From contig NZ_JACJTO010000013.1 of NCBI RefSeq assembly GCF_014698755.1, positions 32,792-96,791 on the forward strand: a stretch of 64,000 bases of DNA, written 5' to 3'. The translations under genes were made by a program, and so were the position numbers. Origin of the DNA: Aphanizomenon flos-aquae FACHB-1287. Its GTDB lineage: Bacteria; Cyanobacteriota; Cyanobacteriia; Cyanobacteriales; Nostocaceae. Positions 28,302-38,148 of this stretch are shown piece after piece. The notes beneath the pieces are model-generated. The model ran no database searches, was not told the DNA's origin, and saw nothing but the letters and a program-made list of their open reading frames with translations. Numbering within the stretch: position 1 is the stretch's first letter; each line of letters starts with the position of its first letter.

Positions 28302-28848
28302 GCTTTATTTTTATTTTTCTGGTATTTTGATCTGCTATCTAAATACTAGATCAAGTCTAGACATTTACTTTGTGCTTTAATGAGACTAGGAGAGCAATTC
28401 CCCAAGCTTACACGCCTAACCCGTGGGAAACAAGCTATAGCCAGCAGCCATAACCTAATCACATCAGGCATTATTCAACCCAAGGGTGGATCAATCTCCT
28501 TCGGTAGATATTCAGTGTACTGCCAAAAGTCAGAGAGTGGACAGGTGATTAACAAAAAAGGCTTTTTTTGCACTTTAATGTACAATAGGAAATTATGTGT
28601 TAGGATCATAATATATTTGATTGCTATAGCTGATAAGTTGTTATAAACTGTGATATCACTTAAATTTAACTTAAGGTATAAACAACAAAACCTGAAAATT
28701 CTCAATAAACCTCTAAACATGAGATAAAATCCCGAAAATACGCAATTCTTATTATTTAACATCTGTTTTGGAAAGAAACAGTATAGATATACTTAGTTTT
28801 TTGAGTTGGAAAAAAATTGCTAGTTACCTCTTAAAGGAGGAGTTGAGT
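28302..28848. other. Divergent intergenic region between tig and asd
   Basis: Promoters of both tig (minus) and asd (plus) must lie here. The stretch 28375-28560 is less AT-rich than its surroundings. It ends at a small A-run/T-run hairpin (28552-28569), and TAATCAC near 28457 can pair with GTGATTA near 28547. Open frames on both strands (28380-28646, 28475-28762) look random. A structured leader or small RNA is possible but I recognise no known family. Confidence 0.4.
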
Positions 28849-29880
28849 TTGTCTAAATCCTATCGTGTAGCTGTTTTGGGAGCAACTGGGGCTGTAGGTA
28901 CTGAGTTGCTAGAATTACTAGAAAGCCGGAATTTTCCTTTGGCTGATTTAAAATTGTTGGCATCAGAACACAGCGCTGGCAAGAGTTTGAGATTTAAAGG
29001 AGAGGATATCACCGTAGAGGCAGTCAGTAATGACAGTTTCAAAAATCTAGATATAGTCTTAGCTAGTGCTGGAGGTAGCATTTCCAAAATTTGGGCGGGA
29101 ATAGCTGTCGCACAAGGAGCAGTGGTAATTGATAATTCCAGCGCCTTCCGCATGAACCCGGATGTTCCTTTGATAGTTCCAGAAGTAAATCCCCAAGCTG
29201 CATTTACTCATAAAGGTATTATTGCTAATCCTAACTGTACAACAATTCTCATGTCTTTGGCAGTGTGGCCTTTACATCAAGTCAAATCAGTGAAAAGGAT
29301 TGTAGCTGCTACCTATCAATCTGCTAGTGGCGCTGGTGCCAAGGCAATGGCAGAAGTAAAAATCCAAAGTGAGGCTATACTACAAGGAAAGCAACCAGTA
29401 GCAGAGGTCTTACCTTATCCGTTGGCATTTAATTTATTTACCCATAATTCCCCCCTAACAGCTTGGGGATATTGTGAGGAAGAAATGAAAATGGTTAATG
29501 AAACCCGCAAAATATTTAGTAGTCCAGAAATCAGAATTACAGCCACTTGTGTACGTGTTCCCGTACTTCGCGCCCATTCTGAAGCGATTAATCTAGAGTT
29601 TGAAACACCTTTTGATCCAGATGAAGCTAGGGAAATTTTAAGAAAATCACCTGGTGTTAAATTAGTGGAAGATTGGCAAGCAAATTATTTTCCTATGCCC
29701 ATAGATGCCAGTGGTAAAGATGATGTTTTAGTGGGAAGAATTCGCCAAGACATTTCTCATGCTTGTGGGTTAGAATTGTGGCTATGCGGTGATCAAATTC
29801 GTAAGGGTGCGGCCTTAAATGCAGTGCAAATTGCCGAATTATTAGTAGAGAAGAATTTACTAAAATTGACTACAGTATAA
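28849..29880 (+). CDS. asd: Aspartate-semialdehyde dehydrogenase
   Basis: NADP-dependent enzyme of 343 aa that makes aspartate semialdehyde for lysine, threonine and methionine. The dinucleotide motif is AVLGATGAVG (8-17) and the catalytic Cys130 is in NPNCTT. I start at the TTG at 28849 (SKSYRVAVLGATG) because AAAGGAGG ends eight bases before it. A more distant TTG at 28768 would add 27 non-conserved residues. dapA follows 74 bp downstream, so the two first steps of the lysine branch are together. Confidence 0.94.
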   Translation: MSKSYRVAVLGATGAVGTELLELLESRNFPLADLKLLASEHSAGKSLRFKGEDITVEAVSNDSFKNLDIVLASAGGSISKIWAGIAVAQGAVVIDNSSAFRMNPDVPLIVPEVNPQAAFTHKGIIANPNCTTILMSLAVWPLHQVKSVKRIVAATYQSASGAGAKAMAEVKIQSEAILQGKQPVAEVLPYPLAFNLFTHNSPLTAWGYCEEEMKMVNETRKIFSSPEIRITATCVRVPVLRAHSEAINLEFETPFDPDEAREILRKSPGVKLVEDWQANYFPMPIDASGKDDVLVGRIRQDISHACGLELWLCGDQIRKGAALNAVQIAELLVEKNLLKLTTV

Positions 29881-29954
29881 GTTTAAATCAAGTCGTTTTT
29901 CATAAGTTATAAGGTAATCAACAACCAACAACTAGCAACATGAGAGGAAAGAGT

Positions 29955-30857
29955 ATGGGAGATTTTGGGACAATTTTAACCGCTATGATTACGCCGTTTA
30001 AACCAGACGGTGGTATTAATTATGATGTAGTTGCCAAACTTGCCAATCATCTAGTTAATAATGGTACAGATGCCTTAGTTGTGTGTGGAACAACCGGAGA
30101 ATCCCCAACCCTGACTTGGGATGAAGAATACCAATTATTTGTGGAAGTATTGCAAGCTGTATCAGGAAAAGCTAAAGTAATTGCCGGGTGTGGTTCTAAT
30201 GACACCAAAGAAGCGATCGCCGCCACTCAAAAAGCGGCTAAAATAGGAGTACATGGTTCTTTACAAGTAGTTCCTTACTACAACAAACCACCCCAAGCTA
30301 GTTTATATCGGCATTTTCAAACAATAGCACAATCTTGTCCCGACTTGCCGATGATGTTATATAATATTCCTGGAAGGACGGGTCAAAACCTGCTGCCAGA
30401 AACAGTAGTGCGGTTGGCTGCAATTGATAATATTGTCGCCATTAAAGAAGCCAGTGGTAACTTAGATCAAGTTAGTGAAATCCGCCGCTTGACACCAACA
30501 GAATTTCAGATTTACGCTGGAGATGATTCTTTAACCTTGCCAATGTTAGCAATAGGTGCTCAAGGTGTGGTCAGTGTAGCTTCTCATCTGGTCGGTAATC
30601 AACTCCAACAGATGATTCAATCCTGGAAAGCGGGAAAAACTCAAATTGCTACTGACATTCATCTGCAACTATTCCCATTGTTTAAAGCTTTGTTTTTAAC
30701 TACAAACCCCATTCCTGTCAAAGAAGCACTAAAACTGCAAGGTTGGGAAGTAGGTTCAACTCGTCTACCCCTGTGTGAAGCTGATACAGATGTATCTGAA
30801 AATTTAGCATCGGTCATGCAAAAGCTGAATTTAATCCAAGGGAAAATAAGTGAGTGA
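29955..30857 (+). CDS. dapA: 4-hydroxy-tetrahydrodipicolinate synthase
   Basis: Class I aldolase-fold enzyme of 300 aa that condenses aspartate semialdehyde with pyruvate, the first committed step to lysine. GTTGESPTL binds pyruvate, the catalytic Tyr is in YNIPGRTG and the Schiff-base Lys in VAIKEASGN. An ATG at 29940 is in frame, but the ATG at 29955 has AGAGGAAAG just upstream and begins at the conserved [11 protein letters not shown]. Likely an operon with asd. Confidence 0.94.
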   Translation: MGDFGTILTAMITPFKPDGGINYDVVAKLANHLVNNGTDALVVCGTTGESPTLTWDEEYQLFVEVLQAVSGKAKVIAGCGSNDTKEAIAATQKAAKIGVHGSLQVVPYYNKPPQASLYRHFQTIAQSCPDLPMMLYNIPGRTGQNLLPETVVRLAAIDNIVAIKEASGNLDQVSEIRRLTPTEFQIYAGDDSLTLPMLAIGAQGVVSVASHLVGNQLQQMIQSWKAGKTQIATDIHLQLFPLFKALFLTTNPIPVKEALKLQGWEVGSTRLPLCEADTDVSENLASVMQKLNLIQGKISE

Positions 30858-31061
30858 TTTATAAATAATGTGTACAAATTGTTACTAAAGTACAATTTAA
30901 ACACCTGTGGTAAAACTGAACAATATAAAAATCATTCAGTTTGAAGTTAACGAAATCAAATAGGACTTTATAGAAGCTGAATTTAAACGGAAATTTAGTC
31001 TGTTCTTGGATACAAGAAACCGAACGATTTACTGATTCACAACTAACAAAAACAGAAGAAA

Positions 31062-32828
31062 ATGTCTAAAAACGAATCTCATTCCGCTCTCAAAATTATT
31101 CCTTTGGGCGGTTTACACGAAATAGGTAAAAATACTTGTGTGTTCGAGTATGAAGACGAAATTGTGCTGCTAGATGCAGGATTAGCCTTTCCTACAGAAG
31201 CCATGCACGGCGTAAATATCGTATTACCCGATACAACTTATCTACGGGAAAATCGCCACAAAATCAAAGGGATGATCGTTACTCATGGTCACGAAGACCA
31301 TATCGGGGGAATTGCTTTCCATTTGAAGCAATTTGATATTCCGGTAATTCATGGACCCAGACTAGCAATGGCCATGCTAGAGGGGAAATTGGAAGAAGCA
31401 GGAGTCCGCGACCGCACAGAACTAAGATCAGTCCTCCCCCGTGACGTGGTGAGAATTGGCAAACATTTCTTTGTCGAATATATCCGCAATACCCACTCTA
31501 TTGCTGATAGCTTTACTGTTGCTATTCATACACCAATAGGCGTAGTTATTCACACTGGAGATTTTAAAATTGATCATACTCCCGTAGATGGTGAAACGTT
31601 TGATTTACAACGCTTGGCAGAACATGGTGAAAAAGGCGTACTTTGCCTATTAAGTGATTCTACCAATGCAGAATCGCCAGGGTTTACACCTTCTGAACGG
31701 GCTGTTTTTCCCAACCTTGACCGAGAATTTTCCCAGGCCAATGGACGCTTATTTGTTACTACCTTTTCTTCTAGTGTCCATCGCATTAACATGATTTTGC
31801 AACTAGCAAGAAAACATAATCGTGTGGTGACAATTGTGGGGCGTTCTATGCTGAATTTAATCGCCCATGCTCGCAATTTAGGTTATATAAAGTGTGAGGA
31901 TAGCCTATTTCAACCCTTGCATACGGTGCGAGGAATGCCAGATGAGAGAGTGCTGATTTTAACTACAGGCTCTCAGGGTGAAACAATGGCAGCGATGACG
32001 AGAATTGCTAATAAAGAACATCCTCACATCAAAATTCGTCAAGGAGATACGGTTCTATTCTCCGCTAATCCTATTCCTGGTAATACAATTGCGGTGGTGA
32101 ATACCATTGATAAATTGATGATTCAGGGAGCAAAAGTGGTCTATGGACGGGATAAGGGGATTCACGTTTCTGGACATGGTTGTCAGGAAGAACAAAAGCT
32201 GATGATTGCTTTAACTCGTCCTAAGTTCTTTGTACCATTTCATGGTGAACATCGGATGTTAGTTAAGCATTCGGAAACCGCTCAAAGTATGGGTATTCCT
32301 GCGGAAAATATGGTGATTATCCAAAATGGGGATGTCATTGAGTTAACAGAAAATTCTATCCGTGTTTCCGGGAAAGTGGCCGCTGGAATTGAATTAGTGG
32401 ATACTTCTAGTTCCGGGATGGTTAGTTCTAAAGTGTTGCAAGAACGCCAACGCATGGCTTCTGAGGGGACTGTAACTATTGCTGCTGCTATTGATTGGAG
32501 TGGTAAGCTGATGGCTAGACCAGAACTGCATATGCAGGGTGTGGTAACGAGTATTGAGCGATCGCTCTTGCAAAAATGGGTACAACAACGCATTGAGGAA
32601 ATTCTCAGCGTCCGTTGGACAGAGTTTTCTCCTGTGGAAGGACAACCCGCTGATACAGACTGGGGTGGATTGCAGGAGACTTTAGAGCGGGAATTGGCTC
32701 GTTCTATGCGGAGAGAGTTACAATGTCAACCTGCTTTAACGTTGTTGATGCAAGTCCCGGAAGAGCCTGCTGTCAAGGTTTCTGATGGTAGAAGACGACG
32801 GACCCGTTCTGCTGCGGTGGCTTCTTAA
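31062..32828 (+). CDS. rnj: Ribonuclease J
   Basis: Metallo-beta-lactamase/beta-CASP ribonuclease of 588 aa with 5'-exo- and endonuclease activity in mRNA turnover. The zinc-binding motif HGHEDH (75-80) and the beta-CASP motifs (GRSM, HVSGHG, PFHGEHRM) are complete. The extreme C-terminus is a short basic tail (GRRRRTRSAA). Neighbour dapA is upstream on the same strand, 204 bp away. A clear terminator follows. Confidence 0.93.
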   Translation: MSKNESHSALKIIPLGGLHEIGKNTCVFEYEDEIVLLDAGLAFPTEAMHGVNIVLPDTTYLRENRHKIKGMIVTHGHEDHIGGIAFHLKQFDIPVIHGPRLAMAMLEGKLEEAGVRDRTELRSVLPRDVVRIGKHFFVEYIRNTHSIADSFTVAIHTPIGVVIHTGDFKIDHTPVDGETFDLQRLAEHGEKGVLCLLSDSTNAESPGFTPSERAVFPNLDREFSQANGRLFVTTFSSSVHRINMILQLARKHNRVVTIVGRSMLNLIAHARNLGYIKCEDSLFQPLHTVRGMPDERVLILTTGSQGETMAAMTRIANKEHPHIKIRQGDTVLFSANPIPGNTIAVVNTIDKLMIQGAKVVYGRDKGIHVSGHGCQEEQKLMIALTRPKFFVPFHGEHRMLVKHSETAQSMGIPAENMVIIQNGDVIELTENSIRVSGKVAAGIELVDTSSSGMVSSKVLQERQRMASEGTVTIAAAIDWSGKLMARPELHMQGVVTSIERSLLQKWVQQRIEEILSVRWTEFSPVEGQPADTDWGGLQETLERELARSMRRELQCQPALTLLMQVPEEPAVKVSDGRRRRTRSAAVAS

Positions 32829-32840
32829 ATAATTATCTCG

Positions 32841-32875
32841 CGCAAAGGTGTTTTTTAGCATCTTTGCGTTTTTTT
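32841..32875 (+). terminator. Intrinsic terminator after rnj
   Basis: CGCAAAGGTG (32841-32850) pairs with CATCTTTGCG (32859-32868, one G-U) around a short T-rich loop, followed immediately by seven T residues. A textbook Rho-independent terminator. Confidence 0.88.
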
Positions 32876-33551
32876 GATTTGAGAATAGCTTTTTCCCATT
32901 AATCAATTAATGTATCCTATTCACAGTAAAGCCGCATCTTGTCAAGAATACTGCAAAAGCGGTCTACAGAAACAATTTTAGTACCATCTGCTACGGCTAA
33001 CAGGCAAACAATGGATTTAAGCCTAAAGATAGAGTTAGACTTAGGGTGAGGGGTGTAAAAATTAGGGCTATGGTGTCATCAAGCAAGAAATTTAGAGAGG
33101 ATACCACGGCCGAAGCTAAAAACTATCCATGAGCCTGGAGGACTATGGGTAAGCATTAAGGAGAATATCACTACTTTACGGTAAAATCCAGCATAGTATT
33201 GCTATTTATGCCTGATGTTAGCTATTTAAGAGTATTTTCCCTGATCTTCATTATTAATAGTAATTAGTATATTAAGTTGTGTTACAATTGGGGTAAATAA
33301 CACCCAAAGGCAGATGTCTTTATTAGAATTTTAACTGTGACAAGTTACTAATAAAATTCGATGGACAAAACATTGCTTTTCGGGAAATTACGGTCGGAGT
33401 AACTTACTAACATATAGAGTCAACCATAGGCGGTATTTGATTACACTTTTTACAGAATTCCCGTAATAATCCTGTTTTTCGGTTCATGTTCTTGTTATAT
33501 TACATATTCATCAATAAAGTGAATACCCTTACAAAAAAAAGAGGAATTATC
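32876..33551. other. Long non-coding leader region upstream of the Mo-nitro_C gene
   Basis: About 675 bp with no convincing gene. The sub-region 32990-33180 is more GC-balanced than the flanks and contains short frames only (18-43 codons) without family resemblance. It could be a long 5' leader or carry a small RNA. No known riboswitch or ncRNA signature was recognised. Confidence 0.45.
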
Positions 33552-33917
33552 ATGAAGGTATCTAAAAATACCAGCAATAAGATTTTTTTATCAAGTTGGA
33601 TTTCTCTAAGTCAAACAGCCGCTAGTGAACCTTTACACGATGTTGCACCTAAGCCTGTTTGGGAATTTTTACGTCCTTTGCGAAATTGGGTAGATAGTAT
33701 TCAAGTAAGCGATCGCCAATTAGCTCATCGTCTCTGTAAATACATTCCGGCTCAGTGTCCATTTGAGCGTGATGTCAAAGTATTTGGGAAAACACTGTTT
33801 CACATTCCACCCATGTGTAAACTTAACCCTTTGTATGAAGAAGTAGTAGGGTTACGATTTAAAGCGATGTGCTATTTAGCTGATGTATGTGGTGAAGATA
33901 TTTCCCAGTATTGCTAA
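33552..33917 (+). CDS. Mo-dependent nitrogenase C-terminal-domain protein
   Basis: A 121-aa stand-alone protein whose C-terminal 85 residues match what I know of the Mo-nitro_C family: LAHRLCKYIPAQCPFERD, KVFGKTLFHIPPMCKLNPLYE and a C-terminal CGEDISQYC. The domain is found mainly in cyanobacteria; its function is not established despite the name. Conserved cysteines (CPFE, MCKL, YC) suggest metal or disulfide chemistry. I start at ATG 33552, which has AGAGGAA nine bases upstream. The in-frame ATG at 33486 would add 22 non-conserved residues. Confidence 0.75.
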   Translation: MKVSKNTSNKIFLSSWISLSQTAASEPLHDVAPKPVWEFLRPLRNWVDSIQVSDRQLAHRLCKYIPAQCPFERDVKVFGKTLFHIPPMCKLNPLYEEVVGLRFKAMCYLADVCGEDISQYC

Positions 33918-33961
33918 TATAATGGGTAATCGGTGATTCACGGTTTACAACTGACCATTGA

Positions 33962-35791
33962 CTAATTCCTTTGAAGTTGCCATTTTTGGATAGCATCTTG
34001 AGCGTCCTCATAAGCGATCGTTACTTCTGGAACTAATGTAGCGGTAGCGACAGCGGCCTTAAAATCTCCTTGAGTGGCACGGATTTTAGCTAAGTTCAAA
34101 ATTTTTTCACTCCATTGATTAATTGAGGTTTGGGCAATTTCAAAACCCGGTTGTCCTTTTTTGATTTTTTTAGCGACCTCGATAGCCCGATTGTAGGTAG
34201 ATGCTTCCTCAGGAAGGATTAAAGCTTTAGCAGCCTCTAAGAGAGTTTTATTACTTGCGTATTGCTTGGCTTCCAGTTGCCATTTTTGAATGACAGTTTG
34301 GGCTTGAGTATAAAGTGGCTCTTTGTTAGTAATTAACTGGGCAGTTGCCATGGCATTTGCATATTTTCCTTCCTTGGCTTGTGCTTGTGCCAATTCTAAA
34401 ATCATTTGACACCAAACCCGAATATTTTCCTGGGCTTTGGCGTATAGTGGAGCTTCCGGTGGAGTTCTCTGGGCTTTAGCGATGGCAATACTTAAATCAG
34501 TAGGTTTAGTAGGGATAAGAAACATTTTCTCTAGCTCTAAAATTGCCTGATTACGGTTGTTAGAGTCCGAATTTGCCTTAATTCGGTCATGACTAGAATT
34601 TTGATTATTAGCGAATATTTGGGGAAACTGAGGTTGATGGGTCTGACGATTAGATACAGTATTGGAGAAATTTTTAAAGCGGAAACGCTCCTGATTGCGA
34701 AGTAAAAATGTAGCAATTAAACCTACTATTACCATAGTACCGCCACCCCAAATGATAAATTGTTGCCAAATTGGTAGCTGAGACTGGTCTAAAGGATAGA
34801 TACGATCTGTAGTTAGAGCGGGAAGAAATCTACCTTCTGTCCCGGATTCTAGGGAAGTTGCTAAAGTATGATTGCTCTCAACAGATGACTCTAAAACTAG
34901 AGGAGTTGCTATTGGGGTTAAAGTTGTCTTAACGGCGGCATTTTCTGCCCACAAAGCTGACTGTGTGGTGCTAGAGGTGCTATTTTCCAGGGGAGGTGCG
35001 GTAGTAATCATAGCAAAACTTTCTTCTGGGAAAATAATTGCTTCTGAGTTTTCATCTAATGTCAAGACGGGTAAAATATCTAGAGATAGAGAGGGAATAA
35101 CCGTCACAGGGTTTTGGACTGGCCGCCAGTGGTGTTGACAAAGTTTGGGTGTAAGATAAGTCAGGTAGGCAGCTAAATCGGCGAAATTGTATCCTTTTCC
35201 AGAACTCAAAGCTTCTAATAATGCTGCTGTGAAGAAACTGTGACCTAATTCGGTGCTTTCATGGGAAAATTCCTCAGGTTGACAGGAAATAATTGCCCCA
35301 ATTTGCATTTTTTCAGCTAATTCGATGATTTCTTGACCTACGGGTGCATCTGCTTGAGTTCCAAAGGCGCGGTTAATATCAAATATCAATAAGATATTGA
35401 GTCCAGTACCTTGTAGACTGTGTATAAGCGATCGCACTTCTATCCCAGTTTCGGGAATTTGCTCAGGATTGCCAGCGACTGGCATTAAATAATCTTGTTC
35501 TTTGCAATTAACCCCATAGCCGCTAAAAAATAACCATAAATAGTCTTTTGGTTGCCAAGACGTTGCTGCTAGTTCTTCGAGCAACGAGAGAATATTTTCT
35601 TTTGAGGGATAGGAGGATCGTTTGCCAATGGGGGGTGAAGAATTGGTCATTAACAGGCATTTTTCAGGGAGAAAACCTGCTTGTGTGACTAGAAAGCCCT
35701 GAATTGCCTCAGCATCGGATTGAGCGCAACTGAGAGGTTGAAATGATTGATATTGATTAATGCCGATGACAATTGCCCAGTAATTTACCAT
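33962..35791 (-). CDS. Pseudo-orthocaspase (caspase-like, inactive dyad)
   Basis: A 609-aa protein. Residues 1-240 are a caspase/metacaspase-fold p20-like domain (AIVIGINQYQ, DYLWLFFSGYG, LLIFDIN). The catalytic His is Tyr92 (FSGYG for FSGHG) and the catalytic Cys is replaced by Asn140 (DIN for DxC), so it is probably inactive as a protease. A transmembrane helix follows (WGGGTMVIVGLIATFLL, about 349-365). The C-terminal 200 residues contain four helical repeats with AQ..I.KWQ and LA.A.A..G signatures, similar to TPR-like arrays. It may be a membrane-anchored scaffold. Tyr/Asn variants are known among cyanobacterial orthocaspases. Confidence 0.82.
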   Translation of the reverse strand: MVNYWAIVIGINQYQSFQPLSCAQSDAEAIQGFLVTQAGFLPEKCLLMTNSSPPIGKRSSYPSKENILSLLEELAATSWQPKDYLWLFFSGYGVNCKEQDYLMPVAGNPEQIPETGIEVRSLIHSLQGTGLNILLIFDINRAFGTQADAPVGQEIIELAEKMQIGAIISCQPEEFSHESTELGHSFFTAALLEALSSGKGYNFADLAAYLTYLTPKLCQHHWRPVQNPVTVIPSLSLDILPVLTLDENSEAIIFPEESFAMITTAPPLENSTSSTTQSALWAENAAVKTTLTPIATPLVLESSVESNHTLATSLESGTEGRFLPALTTDRIYPLDQSQLPIWQQFIIWGGGTMVIVGLIATFLLRNQERFRFKNFSNTVSNRQTHQPQFPQIFANNQNSSHDRIKANSDSNNRNQAILELEKMFLIPTKPTDLSIAIAKAQRTPPEAPLYAKAQENIRVWCQMILELAQAQAKEGKYANAMATAQLITNKEPLYTQAQTVIQKWQLEAKQYASNKTLLEAAKALILPEEASTYNRAIEVAKKIKKGQPGFEIAQTSINQWSEKILNLAKIRATQGDFKAAVATATLVPEVTIAYEDAQDAIQKWQLQRN

Positions 35792-35983
35792 ACCGCTCTT
35801 TGTCGGTTGTTGTTTGCCTGAAATTGTTGTGAGCAGAGAGTTTTGAACGCAAAGCTAACTTATGTCTTATAGTTTAGTTAATTTTTGGCTATTGATCAAA
35901 TTAGTTGTAGTTTATATAACATAAATAATCATAAAATATTTGCACTTGATGTCCATAATCGATCATTCAGGAGCTAAAAGTTT

Positions 35984-36430
35984 ATGTTCAGGATTTCTAA
36001 GCAGCAAACATTTTCAGTTATCCGCTTTTTACTTATTGACCAAGTCGGTAAAAAAATGCGGATTATTCATGGTGGAACTTGGCTGTTATTAGCAATTCCT
36101 TTATGGTTAACCACGGAAGTAATCAATCCACGAATTGTCCAAGCTTACACGGCTAGAGTAGATTTACTGATGGACAGTTTACCAGAGGAAAGCTATGATA
36201 CCTTGCTAAGAAGGGCAGAAGCTGCGGCTAGAGCCACAACTCAACGTAGCTTTGACCAAGATATTTTGGTAACAGAAGTATCTGTTATTATTTCAGCACA
36301 AAATCGGGGATCTACCGCACCTATTTTATCATTAGAGGTTAGTCGTCCTCAATGGCGGATCAGCCCAGATCCCCAAATTTGGACAACTTATTTCAAAACA
36401 GCCCGCGATTTACTATTGTTTGGTCAATAG
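35984..36430 (+). CDS. Unknown cyanobacterial protein with N-terminal signal segment
   Basis: A 148-aa protein I do not recognise. Residues 25-52 (MRIIHGGTWLLLAIPLWLTT and following) look like a signal peptide or anchor. This suggests that the true start may be the ATG at codon 25 (36056), giving about 124 aa. The mature part (ARVDLLMDSLPEESYDTLLR...) appears to be one small alpha/beta domain outside the cytosol. It is divergent from the pseudo-orthocaspase and upstream of rpmF on the same strand. Confidence 0.6.
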   Translation: MFRISKQQTFSVIRFLLIDQVGKKMRIIHGGTWLLLAIPLWLTTEVINPRIVQAYTARVDLLMDSLPEESYDTLLRRAEAAARATTQRSFDQDILVTEVSVIISAQNRGSTAPILSLEVSRPQWRISPDPQIWTTYFKTARDLLLFGQ

Positions 36431-36542
36431 ACGGGAAACCCAACTCCATGGCTGCGGAAATCAAAAGTTAAAGATTGCCAGTCAAAAGTCAATTAATCGC
36501 TTAGAATAGGAAGGTTGTCAAGAATCACGATATACTGCTGTC

Positions 36543-36719
36543 ATGGCTGTTCCTAAGAAGAAAACATCAAAATCTAAAAGAGATAAACGCCGCGCGACCT
36601 GGAGACATAAGGCTGCTGTGGAAGCGCAGAAAGCTATTTCCCTTGGTAAATCCATTTTGAGTGGCCGTTCTAAATTCGTTTATCCAACGACTGAAGAAGA
36701 AGAAACCGAAGAATCTTAA
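36543..36719 (+). CDS. rpmF: 50S ribosomal protein L32
   Basis: Ribosomal protein of 58 aa. The sequence starts [20 protein letters not shown] and ends in an acidic tail (EEEETEES). The basic N-terminal half and the [17 protein letters not shown] helix are typical of cyanobacterial and plastid L32, which lacks the four-cysteine zinc site. No strong Shine-Dalgarno sequence is visible. Confidence 0.94.
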   Translation: MAVPKKKTSKSKRDKRRATWRHKAAVEAQKAISLGKSILSGRSKFVYPTTEEEETEES

Positions 36720-37104
36720 AAATAGAAGTTCAACAGGTAGAAGTATGGCTAAGTCCACACTTCCCTATCAGGAGTTAAGAATAAATTTATATTCATAACT
36801 ACTGAGATTTGAATTTTCACAAATTACGAAGAACCCAAATGTATAGGGGTTTAGCTTTACTCGCTGGTGTAAATTTAAGCACTAGGGAGTAGAAGGACTC
36901 CTATAATACACTATACAATCAGTGACTCTCATGTAATTTCCTATAAACAATCAGAACATCATGCAAGATTAGCAGTAAACTCAACTAAAGCACTTTACAA
37001 CTTTCTGTTTGACACAAAAGAATATCAAATAAGACCTCCTCTCCGTGACTGGAGCGCCTCTGCGTCAGCTAAATTAGCTTAATCAGTAACACCGAAAATA
37101 TAAT
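36720..37104. other. Intergenic region between rpmF and apcC
   Basis: Convergent 3' ends. It contains an imperfect GGAGT/ACTCC hairpin (36883-36903) that could end rpmF transcription. A fragment near 37027-37072 (CTCCGTGACTGGAGCGCCTC) resembles sequence scattered widely in cyanobacterial intergenic DNA. No gene seen. Confidence 0.45.
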
Positions 37105-37133
37105 CAAAAAAAAAGAGGCCTTTTTAGACCCCT
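37105..37133 (-). terminator. Terminator of the apc cluster
   Basis: On the minus strand AGGGGTCT and AGGCCTCT form an eight-base stem (two G-U pairs) with an AAAA loop, followed by eight or more T residues. It lies just downstream of apcC. Confidence 0.85.
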
Positions 37134-37171
37134 TTCAAAATCAAAATAAAATAATGTTTGATTTATAAAAA

Positions 37172-37378
37172 TTAAGACAAACCAGTATTAGTACCTTGTT
37201 TACCAGTTGCTAATTCCACTTTAACAATTTTGCCACCCATTTTCATGATTCGTTGTTGTTCGCGGAACCAATTTTCATAGGGAACTAACTTAGTAAAGTA
37301 AGTGTTTTGTAATTCGCGTTGGGTGCGAGTACGAGATAGGCTAGGAACACAAGCAGTTACTTTAAATAAACGAGCCAT
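37172..37378 (-). CDS. apcC: Allophycocyanin core linker, 7.8 kDa
   Basis: Small phycobilisome core linker of 68 aa that caps and stabilises allophycocyanin trimers. MARLFKVTACVPS at the N-terminus and the RTQRELQNTYFTKLVPYENW core are diagnostic. It is last in the apcE-apcA-apcB-apcC cluster and is followed by a strong terminator. Confidence 0.95.
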   Translation of the reverse strand: MARLFKVTACVPSLSRTRTQRELQNTYFTKLVPYENWFREQQRIMKMGGKIVKVELATGKQGTNTGLS

Positions 37379-37594
37379 TTTGCTTCAAATCTCCTGATAT
37401 TGTTTGGGAAACTTTTTTATCTCAAATATCTTGAGTGAAAATCTTTAATTATTTTTTTCAAGACTGGAAATCAACCATCAAAACTAGACTGATAACACTT
37501 ACAATCAATCAGCAAGAGAACCTTCTAGCAATCATGATTGATCTCCAGACTAACATACAAATCGCACCTAAATGACTAAGTGCAAACCTAAATC

Positions 37595-38080
37595 CTAGCT
37601 CAAGCCAGAAGAGATATAGTCGAAGTAAACGCCCATTTCTTTACCAGCGTCAGGACCTACCAAACTAGCGGTTACTTCCTTCATAGCTTGGATAGCTTGA
37701 ACAGTAGAGCCTACGGGTACTCCCAAGGAATTGTAGGTTTCTTTCAAACCATTCAATACGCGCTCATCCAAAATGGAAGCATCACCAGCGAGCATAGCAT
37801 AGGTAGCATAACGCAAGTAATAATCCAAGTCACGGATACAAGCTGCGTAACGACGGGTGGTGTACATATTACCACCAGGACGGGTAACATCAGAGTACAA
37901 CAAAGACTTAGCTACAGCTTCTTTAACGATAGCAGCAGCATTAGCGCTGATGGTTCCTGCTGCACGAACGCGCAGTTCACCAGTAGCGAAGTAGCCTTTT
38001 AGTTTTTCGAGAGCAGAAGTATCAAGGTATTTACCTTGAACGTCTGAAGAATTGATAACGGAGGTAATTGCGTCTTGCAT
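37595..38080 (-). CDS. apcB: Allophycocyanin beta subunit
   Basis: Biliprotein of 161 aa. Phycocyanobilin attaches to Cys81 ([19 protein letters not shown]), and Asn71 (PGGNMY) is the residue usually methylated. Globin-like fold, standard length. It pairs with ApcA in the phycobilisome core and lies 68 bp downstream of apcA. Confidence 0.97.
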   Translation of the reverse strand: MQDAITSVINSSDVQGKYLDTSALEKLKGYFATGELRVRAAGTISANAAAIVKEAVAKSLLYSDVTRPGGNMYTTRRYAACIRDLDYYLRYATYAMLAGDASILDERVLNGLKETYNSLGVPVGSTVQAIQAMKEVTASLVGPDAGKEMGVYFDYISSGLS

Positions 38081-38148
38081 TGTTGTTTTTTCCTTATTTC
38101 CAACCTTATTGCAACAGTATCAGTTTGAGCCAAGAATATAGCTAAAAC

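Noticed and set aside
28380..28762. Overlapping open frames on both strands between tig and asd
   Set aside because: Neither shows a plausible start signal or protein-like composition; both cover the divergent promoter region.
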